DNA from: Daphnia carinata
Taxonomy: Eukaryota; Arthropoda; Branchiopoda; Diplostraca; Daphniidae
Reading direction: 5' to 3'
NCBI RefSeq assembly: GCF_022539665.2
Contig: NC_081336.1
Location: 7,664,778-7,728,777 of the forward strand
DNA length: 64,000 bases
A model generated the notes under the pieces. It did no database searches, was not told the DNA's origin, and was given only the letters and a program-made list of their open reading frames with translations. Below, one piece after another: positions 23,621 to 36,791 of the stretch. The position numbers and the translations under genes are program-made. Every line of letters begins with the position of its first letter. The stretch's first letter is position 1.

Positions 23621-23860
23621 GAAGAATATTTATTTTGAAAAACTGGGATCAAAACGTTCGAATTACTTCGTCTGCCATTCACGTGGGATCACCGGCTGTT
23701 GTCTGCTAATTAGTCTGTCTGCTATTGTCAATACAATTTCAGGAGACGTTGAAATTTGGGATGATGTCTTGTCCAAATCTAAATGCATTAGTTTGGCAGC
23801 ATTTATTTCGGAATGCAAGGTAAGAGAACTTTAGCTTTTCTATTTTGTCCTTAGTAGCTT
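23621..23860. promoter_or_regulatory. Bidirectional promoter ZCCHC4/PTCD3
   Basis: 240 bp separate the two divergent start codons, so both promoters and 5' UTRs must lie here or overlap the genes. No TATA box is evident. Confidence 0.5.
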
Positions 23861-26541
23861 ATGTTACTCTCCCTGTTAACTAGAAGGCTACAGTCTGTAT
23901 GGAAATCTGGGAGACCGATAGTCCCAAATGGCAATTCGTTCAGTACTGAAGCAAAAGAGATTGCAATTCCTAAATATATTCCTCGGGGTCCAACGGACAT
24001 ATTAGAGGTATTTCACACATTTACCCCTCAAAGTGTTTTATTTTCACACCTATGCATCTTTAAAACTAGGCATTGGCAACAACCGTGAAAAGAGATCCTA
24101 CCGCCCCCCACTACAAATTCCATGATGATCCTTACCTAATTCCTGCATCCAATCATGCTAAGCGTACTTATGCACTTGCTCAAGAAGCGGGTAGGAAAGC
24201 AGCAAACTGGATAAAACAGGAACATGCTGAATTATTCCAACATAGAAATGCTGAACCATTTATACAAGCTTTTGCTCCAATCGAAAAGCTTACAGAATCT
24301 ACACCAATGACTGAAGACTTACTAAAAAATTATATTCACACTTCTCAAGTTGCAAATGCCATCCATGTCTATGGAAAGCTAGATTCCGCAGGTAGTTATT
24401 TAAACATGTAACATGGAATCTAATATTTAAAATTTTTTTCTTCATGTAGCCATAAGTCGCGAAACTAGGCAATCGTTTTTGGAGTTTGTTGCATTTTATA
24501 ATGAAGATGATCAGCTAAATGAAGATTTAATTGAAGAGAGATGGTTTAAAAGTGGGATGAAAGGCAAGGACCAAATAAGACAAACGTGGAAGTGAGTAGC
24601 ACTTAGCGTTCTACAGTGTGAAAGAGAAATAAAGAATAACCACTAAAAAACTTTAACTAGGAACAATGGCTTAGCTGAGGCAGTTTTTAATAGTATGGAA
24701 AGAAAAACCGCCGAAGCTTATTGTGCTTTAATTTGTGGTATGGCAAAGCATGGAAAAGCTGTTGGTGCTTGGGAGTACTATAACCAAATGTTAGGTAATC
24801 ATTAATAGAGGGGAAACAATGTTAATAATAATATTCACATTTTATTGTCTTCGTTGCAGCTGAAGGTTTTGCGCCGAACTTGACAACCTATAATAGCATA
24901 TTTAAAATCGCGGGGATTGTCAGGGAGGACGCAGAACATCAAATCAGATTAATTGACGTGAGTTGTTCTTTGAGTATACCTAATTACAGCTAACTAAAAT
25001 TTTCTTTTCTGCAGGAAACATTGAGAAACATGGTTCACGCTGGAATAAAGCCAAATGTGCGTACATTGAATTCCATTTTGGAATCGATATCTCGCATACC
25101 TATATACCGAGTAGCCCGGGAAAAGTCCTTGCAAGTGCTGTCAGATTTTAAGTCTATCGGAGTGAAACCCTCTTTAGGCTCTTACTACTTTCTACTCAAA
25201 ATCTTCTGCCGAGAAAGTAAAACGCAAATAATTTCATCTTAGACGTTTTCTCATTTTGCGTATTGAAATAGAGGGACCAATTAACAACATTCTCGTCGGC
25301 ATTGTTAACAGACTTGAATTTGAAATGCCACCGCTTCAGGTGAGCAATCGAATCTAATAGAGTAATCAACACCATTCTAAATTTTATTTTATATCTGCCA
25401 GGATCTACATGATGTCGCGTTTTTCGCTGAAGCTATGAGGGTCTGTAATTATCATCTAGAAGATGTGCAATTGGCGAAAAGACTCCACGACCTCCTTTGC
25501 TTACCTCAAAACCAAGCTTTCATTGGAGATTCGTACAAAGAATCGATTTACTAGTAGGAATTTTAAGTTTTAGAAATTATATATCTATGCCTGTTTAATG
25601 CAACAATTTCTTCATTTTTATTCCATCTAGTCGCTGCTTCTTGTTGCTTCTTACCCGAGCTGAAGGCCCAGATGCTTTAATGGAGATGTACCGGCATCTC
25701 GTACCCAACATCTATACCCCAGAACAAAGCGTATTCGAGGTGAGAAATCAATCTTCTTCCTGCACTATGTGTAACATTTTTGTTAAAATTTTTTATTTTT
25801 CCCTCTTCCATAGGCTGTTGTCAAGTCAGTAGCTGAATGTTCGGCTGTACAGTACGTACCCGAACTTTGGAGTGATGCTGTTTACATGGATATGGGTGAA
25901 AGAGAGTCAATTCTAGAGGTTCTTTTAGAGGCTCTGGCAAGCGGTTCAGGACCTGACACCAAGGCCGTTTCAGACAAGGACGATGTTGATCCAGTATTAG
26001 CCACCGCTAGAGCAATCACTGTTCATGTGGATAATTTCCTGAAGGTTGCTGAAGAAAAGCACAGACCGACTTCTTTACGGTATGCGTGATTCACATATTG
26101 TGCAGTTAACACGATAACTTTTAAATATTTCATTTGGCTCATAAAGGTGGACTGGCTCGATGCTTGGAAATCTGGCAAAACTATTTCTACAATATGGCGA
26201 CATAGCTTCGGCTAATGCAATTATGATTAAAGTGAACACGTTAAAGAATCAATTGTCCTCATTTTTCCCTGTGGCAACTTTAACCAAGTTTTATGAATCG
26301 TGCATTGAACGCCAGGATTCTACAATGGCTTTGGTACGTTTCTACACAATAAGCATTTTCTCCATGCTATTAATTTCATTCTGAAAAATAGATGGCGATT
26401 GACTATGCCATCGAAATGGGATACGACGAGTCTTCTAGTATGGCGAAACAAGCCCGTGAGCAACTAAAGCTCGATGAACGACAACAACAGAAGCTTAACA
26501 GCATTCTTGGTAGCACTTCCACGACACCGGAGGAATCTTAG
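23861..26541 (+). CDS. Ptcd3: PTCD3 / mitochondrial ribosomal protein mS39
   Basis: Pentatricopeptide-repeat protein of the small mitochondrial ribosomal subunit, needed for mitochondrial translation. Twelve exons: 23861-24007, 24070-24391, 24450-24591, 24661-24794, 24860-24957, 25015-25216, 25272-25339, 25402-25553, 25631-25739, 25814-26079, 26147-26333, 26392-26541; 658 aa (human about 690). The N-terminus is rich in Arg/Leu with no acids in the first ~30 residues, a plausible mitochondrial targeting peptide. Family landmarks: IPKYIPRGPTDILEAL, FHDDPYLIPAS, the RQTWKNNGLAEAVFNSM repeat start, MVHAGIKPNVRTLNSIL and IGVKPSLGSYYFLLKIF (PPR motifs), and the C-terminal acidic/Gln segment. All junctions keep frame. 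Confidence 0.92.
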
Positions 26542-27644
26542 CGGGTTTAGTTCTCTCAGGTCTATCAATACAAATGAATTCGTAGCGTGTTAAATCCGTA
26601 CTTTCTTTTTCTCCGTCTACAGGAATTAATGATCCGAGTTGTTTGAGAAATGGTCGAAGAAATCACGCAATTAAGGTCAGCCAGGGAATTTTTTTTTACG
26701 ACTTTCTCTCGTCATTTATGGTACTCTTAAATCCCACAATCATCGTTCCTTGATTGGAAAGACACCTCCTTCTCAATGCATATTGCTATTTGTTTTTATA
26801 TAACACAGTGGATAAATCATTTGCATTGCGACAAGGAAGTCTCATTCAAAGAGCTAAATTGTGGAGACAAAAGCGCCTTTACTGGTATTAGTGGTCGTCT
26901 TTAGTTATTAGGAAGCGCTAGTTTTAAGTGGAAGTTCTTTTTATCGACCCGCATTCGAACACAGTAGACCAGACTGGAGTTTCGGCACGTACTGGAAACT
27001 TGCGTCATCAATGCAAATCACTTAGTGACATTTTTCACGGTGATGACCTATTCATGAATAGCTCTCAAGAATCGTGCACAAGGGTTGAAAGGAACCGTAG
27101 TGACAATGACGAAACTTTCCTAAACGTATTGAAATTCTTCAGGTGGTCACTGGGTATATGACGACGAGACCTATAAGAGCTAAACACTCTAATTACAACC
27201 GCCAAATCTTTGGCATTGTAATGGTTTGTTCCAATAGCCAAAGTTAATTAGTTACTTGTCCGAATGTGAGCAATTAGTGGTAGGATGAGTGGTCAATCAG
27301 TTCAGTCTATTAAAAGTCAGAACACTTCAGTAACGGTAAAGTCAAGAGCGTGAAAATTTGAGAAAGAAGAATTTTAAAATGGTTTCAACATTGACGTCGG
27401 ATATGTATTAAGTAAGACTCGCTCTCACATTGAATGATTTCAATATTTCGTATGTTGAAAGTCGGCAGATATTACGCAATTCAAGAAATGTTTAGGAGCA
27501 AGCTTTTCAATATGTAAAAATTTTTTGAAATCAGTTTACAGGTAAAGAGAAAATGCATAATAATTTAGGATACGGCCAACATTCCTTTTTAAAATCTTTT
27601 CGTTATTCCCTTTTTTTTTTGGAGCGGCCTTTCGCGCTGCACCT
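26542..27644. other. Intergenic PTCD3 to allatostatin
   Basis: About 1.1 kb containing the PTCD3 3' UTR and the 3' side of the allatostatin gene. A short open frame at 26928-27161 has no recognisable motif. Nothing else seen. Confidence 0.45.
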
Positions 27645-28572
27645 TTACTTGCCAAGCCCGAAATTGTAAACCGGAAGCCGTTTACCGAGGTTTGGGATCT
27701 CATTAGTTGCCTGGTGGTTAAAAGTGCGTGACTTGCCAAGTCCTGAAATTGTCCTTTGGTTGCTCTTCACCAAAGTTGGCAATAAAGGCCCACCGTAGAA
27801 AGCCGTTTGCAAATGACTTGGGAAAAAAGCCTGTCCCATTGGTATTCCGGAAGATCGTTTACTGGCCTCCATGTACTCGCGAGAATCATCTTCTTTTTCT
27901 TCAACTTCATCATCTTCTTCAGTATCATCGAATTGCGAATATTCTTCTTCGTTCAACCATTGGCTCAAATCTTCATCTTTCAGGTTTCGTTTGCCCAAAC
28001 CAAAGCCGAATCGATTAGCATTCCTTTTCCAGACTTCGTTGTCCCTAGTCAAAGTAAACAAATGTCGTATTTATTAGTATCATTTGACAGTGAGGTATCA
28101 AAGCTGAAACTAGATACCGGTCGGCACGTTTTCCCAATCCGAAATTGTACATGGGATTACGTTTGCCCAGTCCGAATGAATACGGATTCTGGGGATAATT
28201 CTTGACGTTACCGCCTCCTCGTTTACCAAGTCCAAATGAATAAGGATTGATCGAGTTGCTCCTGCTTGTTCGTTTGCCCAAACCGAAAGAATAGATGTTC
28301 AAATTGGGATCTGCTGCGCCACCGAAGGATTTGAAGTAGCGAGAACGTGTTGCCTTTCCATCAAGTGCCAAATCCGATGGCTTGCCTTGTCCGTCCTCGG
28401 TACTGACCATACTTTCAGCGACGATGGTGCCAGCTTTATCTAGTGAGTCATCGCCTACCGTTTCCATTACTGTAGAATCGTTATTAATGTCCGTGCATTG
28501 TGACGACTGAAAGAATGCCAGTAGCAGAAACAGCGCGGTTGATAAGGAGAACATTTCGTATTTTGGTCGCAT
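27645..28572 (-). CDS. AstA: Allatostatin-A (FGL-amide) neuropeptide precursor
   Basis: Secreted prohormone cut at KR sites to give C-terminally amidated -FGL peptides that act on allatostatin-A (galanin-like) receptors. Two exons (minus): 28118-28572 and 27645-28044; 284 aa. A signal peptide follows the second Met (MFSLSTALFLLLAFFQSS). Mature peptides visible in order: (PNLN)IYSFGL, TSRSNSINPYSFGL, GGGNVKNYPQNPYSFGL, NPMYNFGL, then NANRFGFGL at the start of exon 2, an acidic spacer, and LPVYNFGL at the very end; each is followed by GK or GKR (amidation plus cleavage). Two further copies look decayed (TISGLGKSR and NEIPNLGKR). The start could be the first or second Met. Confidence 0.95.
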
Positions 28573-31500
28573 TCAATGGAATCTGTATGGAAAACGAAAC
28601 GTACTGCTATGATTTCTGAGATTTGTCTATCTTATTCGGGCTTAGACGGGTGGCAGAGAATGATAATGTGCTATAATTTAGGGAATCCTTATAGCGTTAA
28701 ACTAAAATAAATTGTCGCCCACCAGAGAAAAACTCCGGTCATGCGTCCTTAGTCATCAAAGACAAACGAGTTTGTTCCGACCACTAATGAGAAGCATAGA
28801 CATCATCAATATCTTCTTGACGGACACACGTATAGCGTCAAAACAAGATTCTTTTTTCCTTGTTATAAATGAACGATATTGTTAACATCGTGATTGTTTT
28901 TCTTGAGAAGTCTGAAAGGTCGCAATCAAAAACTCGCTTGTCTGAAGTGCGACGTTAATTTATCTTATGTAAACGATCATGTACGCGACCAAGTCAAAAG
29001 GTGTTAGTCTTACCAAAAAACTTGATGACACGACCAGGACAGGCGATTAGAATCACTTTTTAGCGGTTGATGGATGATGCCGAATTCTTTAACTTGTCAC
29101 GCGTTGCGGTCTAGAGGTTTGTTGTATGGTTGCTCCGGCTAGCGACTCGGTTGCTCAATGCCCACATCCGTCTTTTATACCGAGGGTCTTGTCATAGCGA
29201 AGCTACGCCTCCGCCTAAAAGATATCCCTTCGAGTTTCAACCTGCGCATCAAACGCCTTACAGATAGCTTCAACACTTAATTGCCGGTGGCCGAACCGCT
29301 GCATCACGCATGCCGAGAAGGCATAAATTTTCAAAGTATAAAATTGCATGTTCTTACTCTCGTGCGACGCGTTTAGTTCTGTTCAATGCGATCCTGTGAG
29401 TCAGTTACACCCACGCCCACAATCCTATGGATGTAACACAAACATGACATTGAATTAGCAAAAGGATTTACGTTTCGATTTTATATTTCTTGTACCGTAA
29501 ATGGATTCGACGTTTTTTTTTTTCTCAATCGATATCCGTTAAAATCCCGAATGATCTTGGTGTAGCATATGTTCCCAGTATCACTTCCCATCCCACGACT
29601 TTGAAGTTTTTGATTGTCAATAGAAAACCTGCCGAAAGTAATATTGTTAAGGATTATTGTACAAAAGACTCGGATTGTTTGGTCGGAAACTTTACACTGT
29701 TTGAACATGTTTTTTTTCATATATTCCGTGAAAGGGGACGGATTACGATTAAACATATAATAGATGTTGGGCGTGCTGTAGAAAACGTGCCGATTGAGTC
29801 AACAAGGGGTGATGACGTAGGACTGGCAGATTCTTCTTATTTACAATCGACAAAAGGATACGCATATAGTACTGCGTAATGGAGAAGTTTTTGTCAAGAA
29901 AGGGATGTTGATGACAGTCACCTCCTGTCACGAATAATCTAATGAATAATAAATAGAACGTGACATACAACCATTTTCTGCAAATTAAGATTCGTTGAAA
30001 TGCCTTACAGTAGAAGCAAGAGAAAAATGGAAAGAAGTTTCAATTCAGTTTTGTCGACACATAATACGATCAAGATGACTTTGATTGATTAACAGTTGCT
30101 GTGAAGGTTGACGTTTATTACTGAACGAGATAGTTGAGTGACACACGTCTCGTTTTTACCAGCAATCACCTATTTGTGTCACCCGTAAACTGGACCGCTG
30201 ACACGTTCTGTTTGAACGGTATTTTGATCTTTCATCCTGTAGTTGGCTATAAATCGACATATACGTAAGGTTTTCAGACCCCTATTTCATAAAAATGCAA
30301 TTCAAGGGAAGCAGTTTTTACTTGACATTTCAGCACAGACTACGGCGTGATGCTTTTTGGGATGTATCAGGTTAGTTTTTCCCCATTGCCAGCAAAAAGA
30401 CCTTTTTCTCCATATAGCTTGTTTGATGGCCCTCACTGTTTACGGTTTTTCATTCCACAACAGTGAAAAATCAGCCGGTTGGAAAAGCAAATCTAAATAT
30501 CGCACTTGTATAGTCAGCATAAGTCTACGCGATTTAAAGTCCACGGACATACCTCTTTCTCCAAGTTGCTGTTTTTTGGGGACACCTTAAAACATAACAG
30601 TGAAATGCAGTACTTAACGCCATAAGGCATAGGTGAAAATCAGACCAAGTTCTGGGAAAGTTAGAAAGTATCTTCTTACCGACTTTAACATTAGATATTC
30701 TGTGAAAAGTTTCCATCTTTCACGAAAAACGTATACTCTGACATGACAGGGGGCAAACCAAAACAACAGAAAGGCAAGACTCGTCAATAAAGTTAGCGTG
30801 ATCACGAGAAACTTCGTAGTTCGTTGAACATGGGTTTAAATACGTGTTTGTAAATGGTGTGCAAAGTCCACGCTGTTCTAGCAGACCGCCAAGATGTCGT
30901 CAAGAGGCGTGGTTAGAAAATGCAACAGGTACAGTACTGACCTTTCTGTTTAGTATCTTCACTTCTTCAATGTCTCGACAAGGGAGAGATCACCTTTATT
31001 TTGTTGCGATTATTTGATGGCCTGTTCACCGCCGTGGAAACCATTTAATATCTGGGAGAACAATTGTTTGGTAAGTCAGAAGCTATCGTGATTTCCTTGA
31101 TCAGATTTCAGATAGTTACCAGACAGTCGTTTGATTAACAAGATTATCCCGTTCTGCCATCTCTGCTCGAAATCCGATATGGGTTATTGCTGCACAGTAC
31201 ATCATGGAACTTTTTGACAGTCGGCAATGAGGTTTTGTCATATAGTATCGACCTCAAAGGGCACTATCACCGGATCTACCACTGTCCAATGAACAAATGA
31301 TAAAGAAACGGATGACACTCGGTTAGACGGTAGTTCGGCATGTATTGTTCTCTAGACCCTCGAAATCCATATGACGTCACGGCGCCATCTTAAAGTCATA
31401 TCCGACTCCCTCTGAAAACGACGCCTTCATTACTCTTCTGTTGATGATGAATAACCTGAAGCTCGTTTCAAATTGTGTTCCGGCCTACCATAAATATTAT

Positions 31501-33513
31501 ACAAAATAATTAATTTTTTTTTTGTTTTAGAATGCATCGTCGAATTACAAAAATGCTATCTATGACCTAGAAAACGTTCGCAAAAGCTGCATTCTTGAGC
31601 ATTTCTAATATCCTGCATTTAAGAGTTTGTATCAATAAGGCATAGAAAAATTCAAATAGAAATCTTGCACATTTTTCTTTTCTTATATGTTTTCATTGTC
31701 TATAGGGTCAGGTGACATTGGCATTAGCACATCTGTCAGGGACTACCTTAGCTCGCCGTTGGGGTTAAAATTTCCCCACCGTCATTGAACATGCATTTAG
31801 ATCGTAGCTTTCATCTGGTAAGATTTATATTAATAACTCAAATTGTAAAACATTATAATGGTTCCCAAAACGCCCAGACGGGCAAAATGACAAATCATCA
31901 AATCAACAACATCAATCTTTATTTTGTCATTAAACATTTATTTTCAGTAATGGAATTCATATAATATGCAACGTCTTGTATGAGACAAACGGGTTTCGTC
32001 ACCATATTTGCAACTGATCTGAGGAAATGGGCATGTTGTTTTAAAACCCTTGACTTCCTTCGTCCAGCAGCCGGTTTTAATTGAAGGCCACATTGTGTCG
32101 TTGCTCGGATACTTTATAGTCAAACATTTTTTATCGTAATTATAAATTGACAAAAATCATTACTTCTGTATACCAAAATACTTTCCATATTCAAATAACT
32201 ACGTGGAAGTACGAATAGAAGAAAAGAAGTTCAACAGATGGCGTTGCGTGCCTAACCAAACCTGGCAATGCCATCTGGCGAAGTCCATCCGCGGGAAGTC
32301 CATGTTTTAGAATTCCATAGTATAGTAACACCTTACAGTCCGTAAATTTGTATTCGATTTACGACCGTAAAAGCAGCAAAGGATGACGCAGAACCATTCA
32401 ACGCCGTTCAACCATTCGAACTATTCAACACGATACGGCGACAATATTTATGTCCATCTCGGCGTCATTAATGAAACCGATTTATCCTATCTATCAGCTG
32501 TTGGGCATGTCAATAAGGATCATTGAAGCTGAATCAACGAACAGAAGTAGGAAAACCAATTAACATCCAAGTCGTCTGGACGTCGAAGCATGGAAAAACT
32601 TATACCAACGGCGACACCCATGGGAGCAAGTGAAAGAAGGCCATAACACGCATGGTTAAAATAAGTCAACCAAAATGCTAAACCAATTAGGATTTCCATT
32701 TCGTCACACCCACTTCCATCGGAAGCCGTTGATAAAAGGAATAGGGTGACGGCCCATTCGTTTCTCAATGCCACTATATGTCGCTTACAAACGTCTTGGT
32801 TCAAGACGCAACAATTATGTTGCAGCAGAGAGAGCCCCATGTAAGAGTGAAGTCCGGATTAAACAGAATAACGTTGTCAGTTAATGAAGACCAAAAATTT
32901 TTATCAAAGAATATCAGGAGGGGACTTCGATTATGGTTGACGAGTTATTTGACTCGTTGCTCAAAAAATCTTCATACTCGTACTCTTCTTCAGTTGGCGA
33001 AGATCATAGAAGACTACCAAGTTTATGTTACAAAGTAGATACAGTACAAGAAAATGTTGTAGAAGGATACATAATTCAATTTCATTTTCACAATAGGGAT
33101 AACAAATAGGAGCTATGGAGGACGGACTCAGTGGACGAGAAGTACGTTTCTGTCTTGAACAACTGTTGACCAGATTCTCAATAATGTTTAGCGCACGTAA
33201 AAAAGAGCAAAGAACGGCTGGGGGTTGATGGGGTTGCCACGTTCTATAGCACTCACAAACGCTGGGTACAGTGCAAAGTTTCAGAGTGTGCTATACAGCC
33301 CACTAGAGTCACACTCATTCTAAATAGTATATCTCCCGTAGCAGACAATGTTGTGAATGTGCATTGCCATACGTTCAGAACGAAAGCACCAAGTTTTTAA
33401 AAATTCTTTCAGAGTTTAATCGAAAATAATGTCGTAGTTCTTCAAGTGTGAAATATTCCGTCCTTCAGTTGTTGATACTTCGTAATATTTTGCCATCCTA
33501 GCACAAGTTCCCA
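28573..33513. other. Gene-poor interval upstream of allatostatin
   Basis: About 4.9 kb with no gene I can support. On the minus strand TATAAAAG lies at 29172-29179, a possible promoter for the allatostatin gene if it has a 5' UTR intron. A minus-strand open frame at 32520-32840 (106 codons, two hydrophobic stretches, EILIGLAFWLTYFNHACYG) might be an isolated membrane-protein exon or chance. Another frame at 29490-29879 shows no family motif. Confidence 0.4.
29172..29179 (-). promoter_or_regulatory. Possible TATA box for allatostatin-A
   Basis: TATAAAAG on the minus strand, about 600 bp upstream of the AstA start codon. Only position and sequence support it; a non-coding first exon and a 5' intron would be needed. 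Confidence 0.3.
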
Positions 33514-34302
33514 ATGGAGCTCACAAAAATATGTGACAAATATTTTCACTGCTCCAATCTCTATGACCTTTTCGGAATTGATAAAAACGCAGATAGAAGA
33601 TCATGTATAACTATTCCTCTTCTTGTACCTTGATTTTCATGTATGTGCAAATTTTCTATGTTCTTTCTTTTTTTTGTAGTAAAGAAAGCATACTTCAAAC
33701 GCTCTCTGAGATATTATCCTGGCCTTTTAATTGTGAGTGAGAGAAGCCAAACTGACCACGAAGCTTCAGAAAAGTTTAAAACCCTTTTTAAAATATACTC
33801 CATTTTAAGTGATAATGAAAGGAAATGGGTGTATGATAAAACAGGTAAAAATATTGATTGATTCTACATTTTCAATATGTAATAAATCCTTTTGTTGTTG
33901 GTTTGTTCAGGTTGTGTCTGGCTAGATGAAGAACTTTTGGGACATGATTTTGATTGGGTTGGTCACTGGAGGCTCACCTTTAAGAAAGCAAATTATGAAG
34001 CCATTGTTTCTTTTCTGAATAAGTATCGAGGTTCTCAAGAGGAAACTGCCGATATCAAGCAACTTTTTAGGCTCTACAAAGGCAATATTCAAAAAATAAT
34101 GAATTTAGTCCTGTGTAGTACTCGAGAAGATGAAAAAAGGATCCAGGACATTGTTCAGTTTATAGTTAGTGCACATAACCCATATCCAGTAAACCATACT
34201 CCCAGCTGTATTTTAAAGAACACTGCAAAAGAGAAAAAGTCTGTCAAACGTAATGCTGTCAGTGAGGAAAACCCCCAAAAAAAGAGGCATAGAGAGCTCT
34301 GA
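33514..34302 (+). CDS. DNAJC9-like paralog lacking the HPD motif
   Basis: Three exons: 33514-33604, 33680-33844, 33911-34302; 215 aa, uninterrupted and in frame. It aligns along its length with the DNAJC9 gene 2 kb downstream: KICDKYFHCSNLYDLFGIDK matches [20 protein letters not shown], then KKAYFKRSL, FKTLFKIYSILSD, and GHWRLTFKK. The helix II-III loop reads SLRYYPGLL where DNAJC9 has SLKVHPDRV, so the HPD needed to stimulate Hsp70 is gone. The first two introns sit at the same phase-1 positions as in DNAJC9; the third DNAJC9 intron (after RYK) is absent. The C-terminus is shorter and ends KKRHREL. Possible poly(A) signal at 34405. Either a diverged, J-inactive paralog or an early pseudogene. 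Confidence 0.75.
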
Positions 34303-35494
34303 AGAAGAGCCACTCCATCATATAATTGTGGTAAATTCTTTTATATTATTTCATTTATTTTATCTTACTATTTGAATTACTCCAATCGCAATTTCAGATA
34401 GGCAAATAAATAAAAAAACGTCGACATAGCATTACATTAATTCGACATGTCCGGAGAACGAAACACGTTCCGATCAACATAGTCTACGAATTTTAATAAT
34501 TTTTTTTTTGTATTATTTATTTGAAACTTGAGCTTTGCATAAAAAGGCCAGACGATTCGCCTGGGGATGATACTCCGCAGAGAATTGGGCGCGGTTGTCA
34601 CTGAATTTCGATTTGTCTGGAACCATTTTTGGCATGGCAATCACCACTATTCTTGCCTGTCTTTTTTTTTTAGATTAAAAATGCACGAGTTCGTGCCGAG
34701 TAGGGATCGGCCCCGAACAAATCGTACGTTTTTTTATTCATTCGATGTAGACATTTCGGGGCGTGGCTTTCGACGTTCAGTGTTAAATTTTTCGTTTGAG
34801 ATGCAACCCCAATTATAATCAATTGATTAACTCAAAAATATTTTCGGTCGAGTAGATCGCCCTGACTTCTCTGATGTCTAACCTAACCCCGATTATGCGA
34901 ATTTTCACTCGCGTACTCCAATTTCTACCCCGAAACCGTTACAGTCACAATCTTTGAAAATGGCGCTGGGGCTTCGGGGGCTCCTCTTGATTTTTTGCCA
35001 CGCCATGGTAATTGAGATGGTCCTCCGTTTGTTTCCGAATTGGCTTTTACGTGACGGTGCGGGAAACTAGCAATTGGCCCCGATTGGCTCGAGCCCGACC
35101 TCTACGGGGAGCTAGGGTTCGGCCCCACGTACAATGGGTGAATAGGTAGGTCTTCTCGGCTTAAACATTGGATTTTGTGGCTAACCTTTCTTATTCTTTG
35201 TGCCTACTACATACCCATGTTTCACTTGGGTGACGTAATTTCGACTATATTTTGCGACGATCCGTGAGCAACCCGGGTTTCCACGCACAAATTCCACGCC
35301 AAGTCCTACGGGAACCCTGTTGTCCTATCGTGCTAAACAAAACCCGTTACGTCTGGCAATGCCGGTACATTTGGCGGTGTTCAATTGTTTGACGAGATGT
35401 AAGATGTAGAAAAGTCTCTTGTGGTAAAGATTAGTTCAATTAAAAATTTTAAAATCTTATTTACAGTATTTGGCACTGAGATTATCACAAAACC
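34303..35494. other. Spacer between DNAJC9 paralogs
   Basis: About 1.2 kb. A moderately GC-rich block near 34690-35130 contains two similar short words (GGGATCGGCCCCGAAC near 34703 and GGGTTCGGCCCCACG near 35114), perhaps repeat debris. No gene seen. Confidence 0.4.
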
Positions 35495-36656
35495 ATGAAA
35501 AGGTTAACTGAACTGTGTGATAAGCATTTTAATAGCACTTCCCTGTATGATGTGTTAGGAGTAGACAAAGATGTTGATGATGCAGCAGGTATGCATTAAC
35601 AAATGTAAATAGTTATATCTGTGCCAAATTGTAAACTGATTTGTTTGATTCACACTTCTGTTTATTTAGTGAAAAGAGCATATTACAAGCAATCACTAAA
35701 AGTTCACCCAGACAGAGTTGGTGAAGAGGAGAAAGAAAATGCAACTGAAAAGTTTCAAACTCTTGGCAAAGTCTATTCAATCTTGAGTGATCAGGAAAAA
35801 CGAAAAATTTATGACGAAACAGGTGAGTTAAAACTTCTCAATGAAGCTGGCCAAACTCCTATAATTAGGGTTCATTTACAGGATGTGTTGACGATGATGA
35901 TTTCGTGAAGGCTGACATGAACTGGGAAGATTATTGGAGACTTCTTTTCAAAAAAGTAACAGAGCAAGATATTACAGAATTTGAAAACAAATACAAAGGG
36001 TCTGAAGAAGAAACTTTAGATGTTAAACAACTGTATGAGCGTTACAAGGTAATGTCACCTACCTTTTGGTTTAAATAGTGAACTTTTACAATAACATGAA
36101 TGCCATCACTATTTTAAACTAATTTTAGGGAGATATGGACAAGATTATGAGCTCAGTATTGTGTGCAACTACTGATGATGAGCCTAGAATACGAGAAATT
36201 ATTCAAAAGATGGTAGATAATACTGAGATACCTAGCTACAAAGCTTTTACTTCTGAACCGAAGAAAAAGCGAGACGCTCGAAAAAAGAAAGGCGAACGCG
36301 AAGCCAAAATGGCGGAAAAAATGGCCGAAGAATTGGGCCTTAAGAATTCCCTAGATGGGTACCCTATTGTTTTTTTATTCTTCCTTCAAAGTTAAGTTTC
36401 CACGTATCATCACATTACCATTTGTCGATTTTCTAGAAGTGAAGACAGTCTCCGATCCTTAATTCAAAAGAGGAACATGGATAGAGCCGCCTCAGCAAAC
36501 AATTTTTTCAGTGCGCTTGAGGCTAAGTACGGAGGTAAAACATCCAAGAAACGAAGCACTAGTAAAAGGAAAGAGAAAAACGAAAGCAATGATGATAGTG
36601 AAGAGGACGAAGTGTTGCCTCAAAGAAGCAAGAAAGGAAGGGTCTCAAAGAAATGA
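35495..36656 (+). CDS. Dnajc9: DNAJC9, J-domain histone chaperone
   Basis: Nuclear Hsp70 co-chaperone that also binds H3-H4. Exons 35495-35588, 35670-35822, 35882-36048, 36129-36358, 36437-36656; 287 aa (human 260). The J domain contains [30 protein letters not shown] with an intact HPD, and [20 protein letters not shown]. It is followed by the family block [56 protein letters not shown] and the basic/coiled C-terminus ([18 protein letters not shown]). Poly(A) signal AATAAA at 36703-36708. Convergent with POP1, stop codons about 135 bp apart. Confidence 0.95.
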
Positions 36657-36791
36657 AATTAAAGTTTTTCTTTTTTCATCCTACATAGGCTTATAAATCT
36701 CAAATAAAGGAACATACGTGACAACTTATACAATTCAGAAATACCATGAAACATGCATAACGCCTTGATTCAGTTGAAGGTTTCAATGTAT

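Noticed and set aside
29490-29879. 129-codon plus-strand frame upstream of the allatostatin gene
   Set aside because: Starts from a non-ATG codon, has no family motif, and no splice-consistent neighbours.
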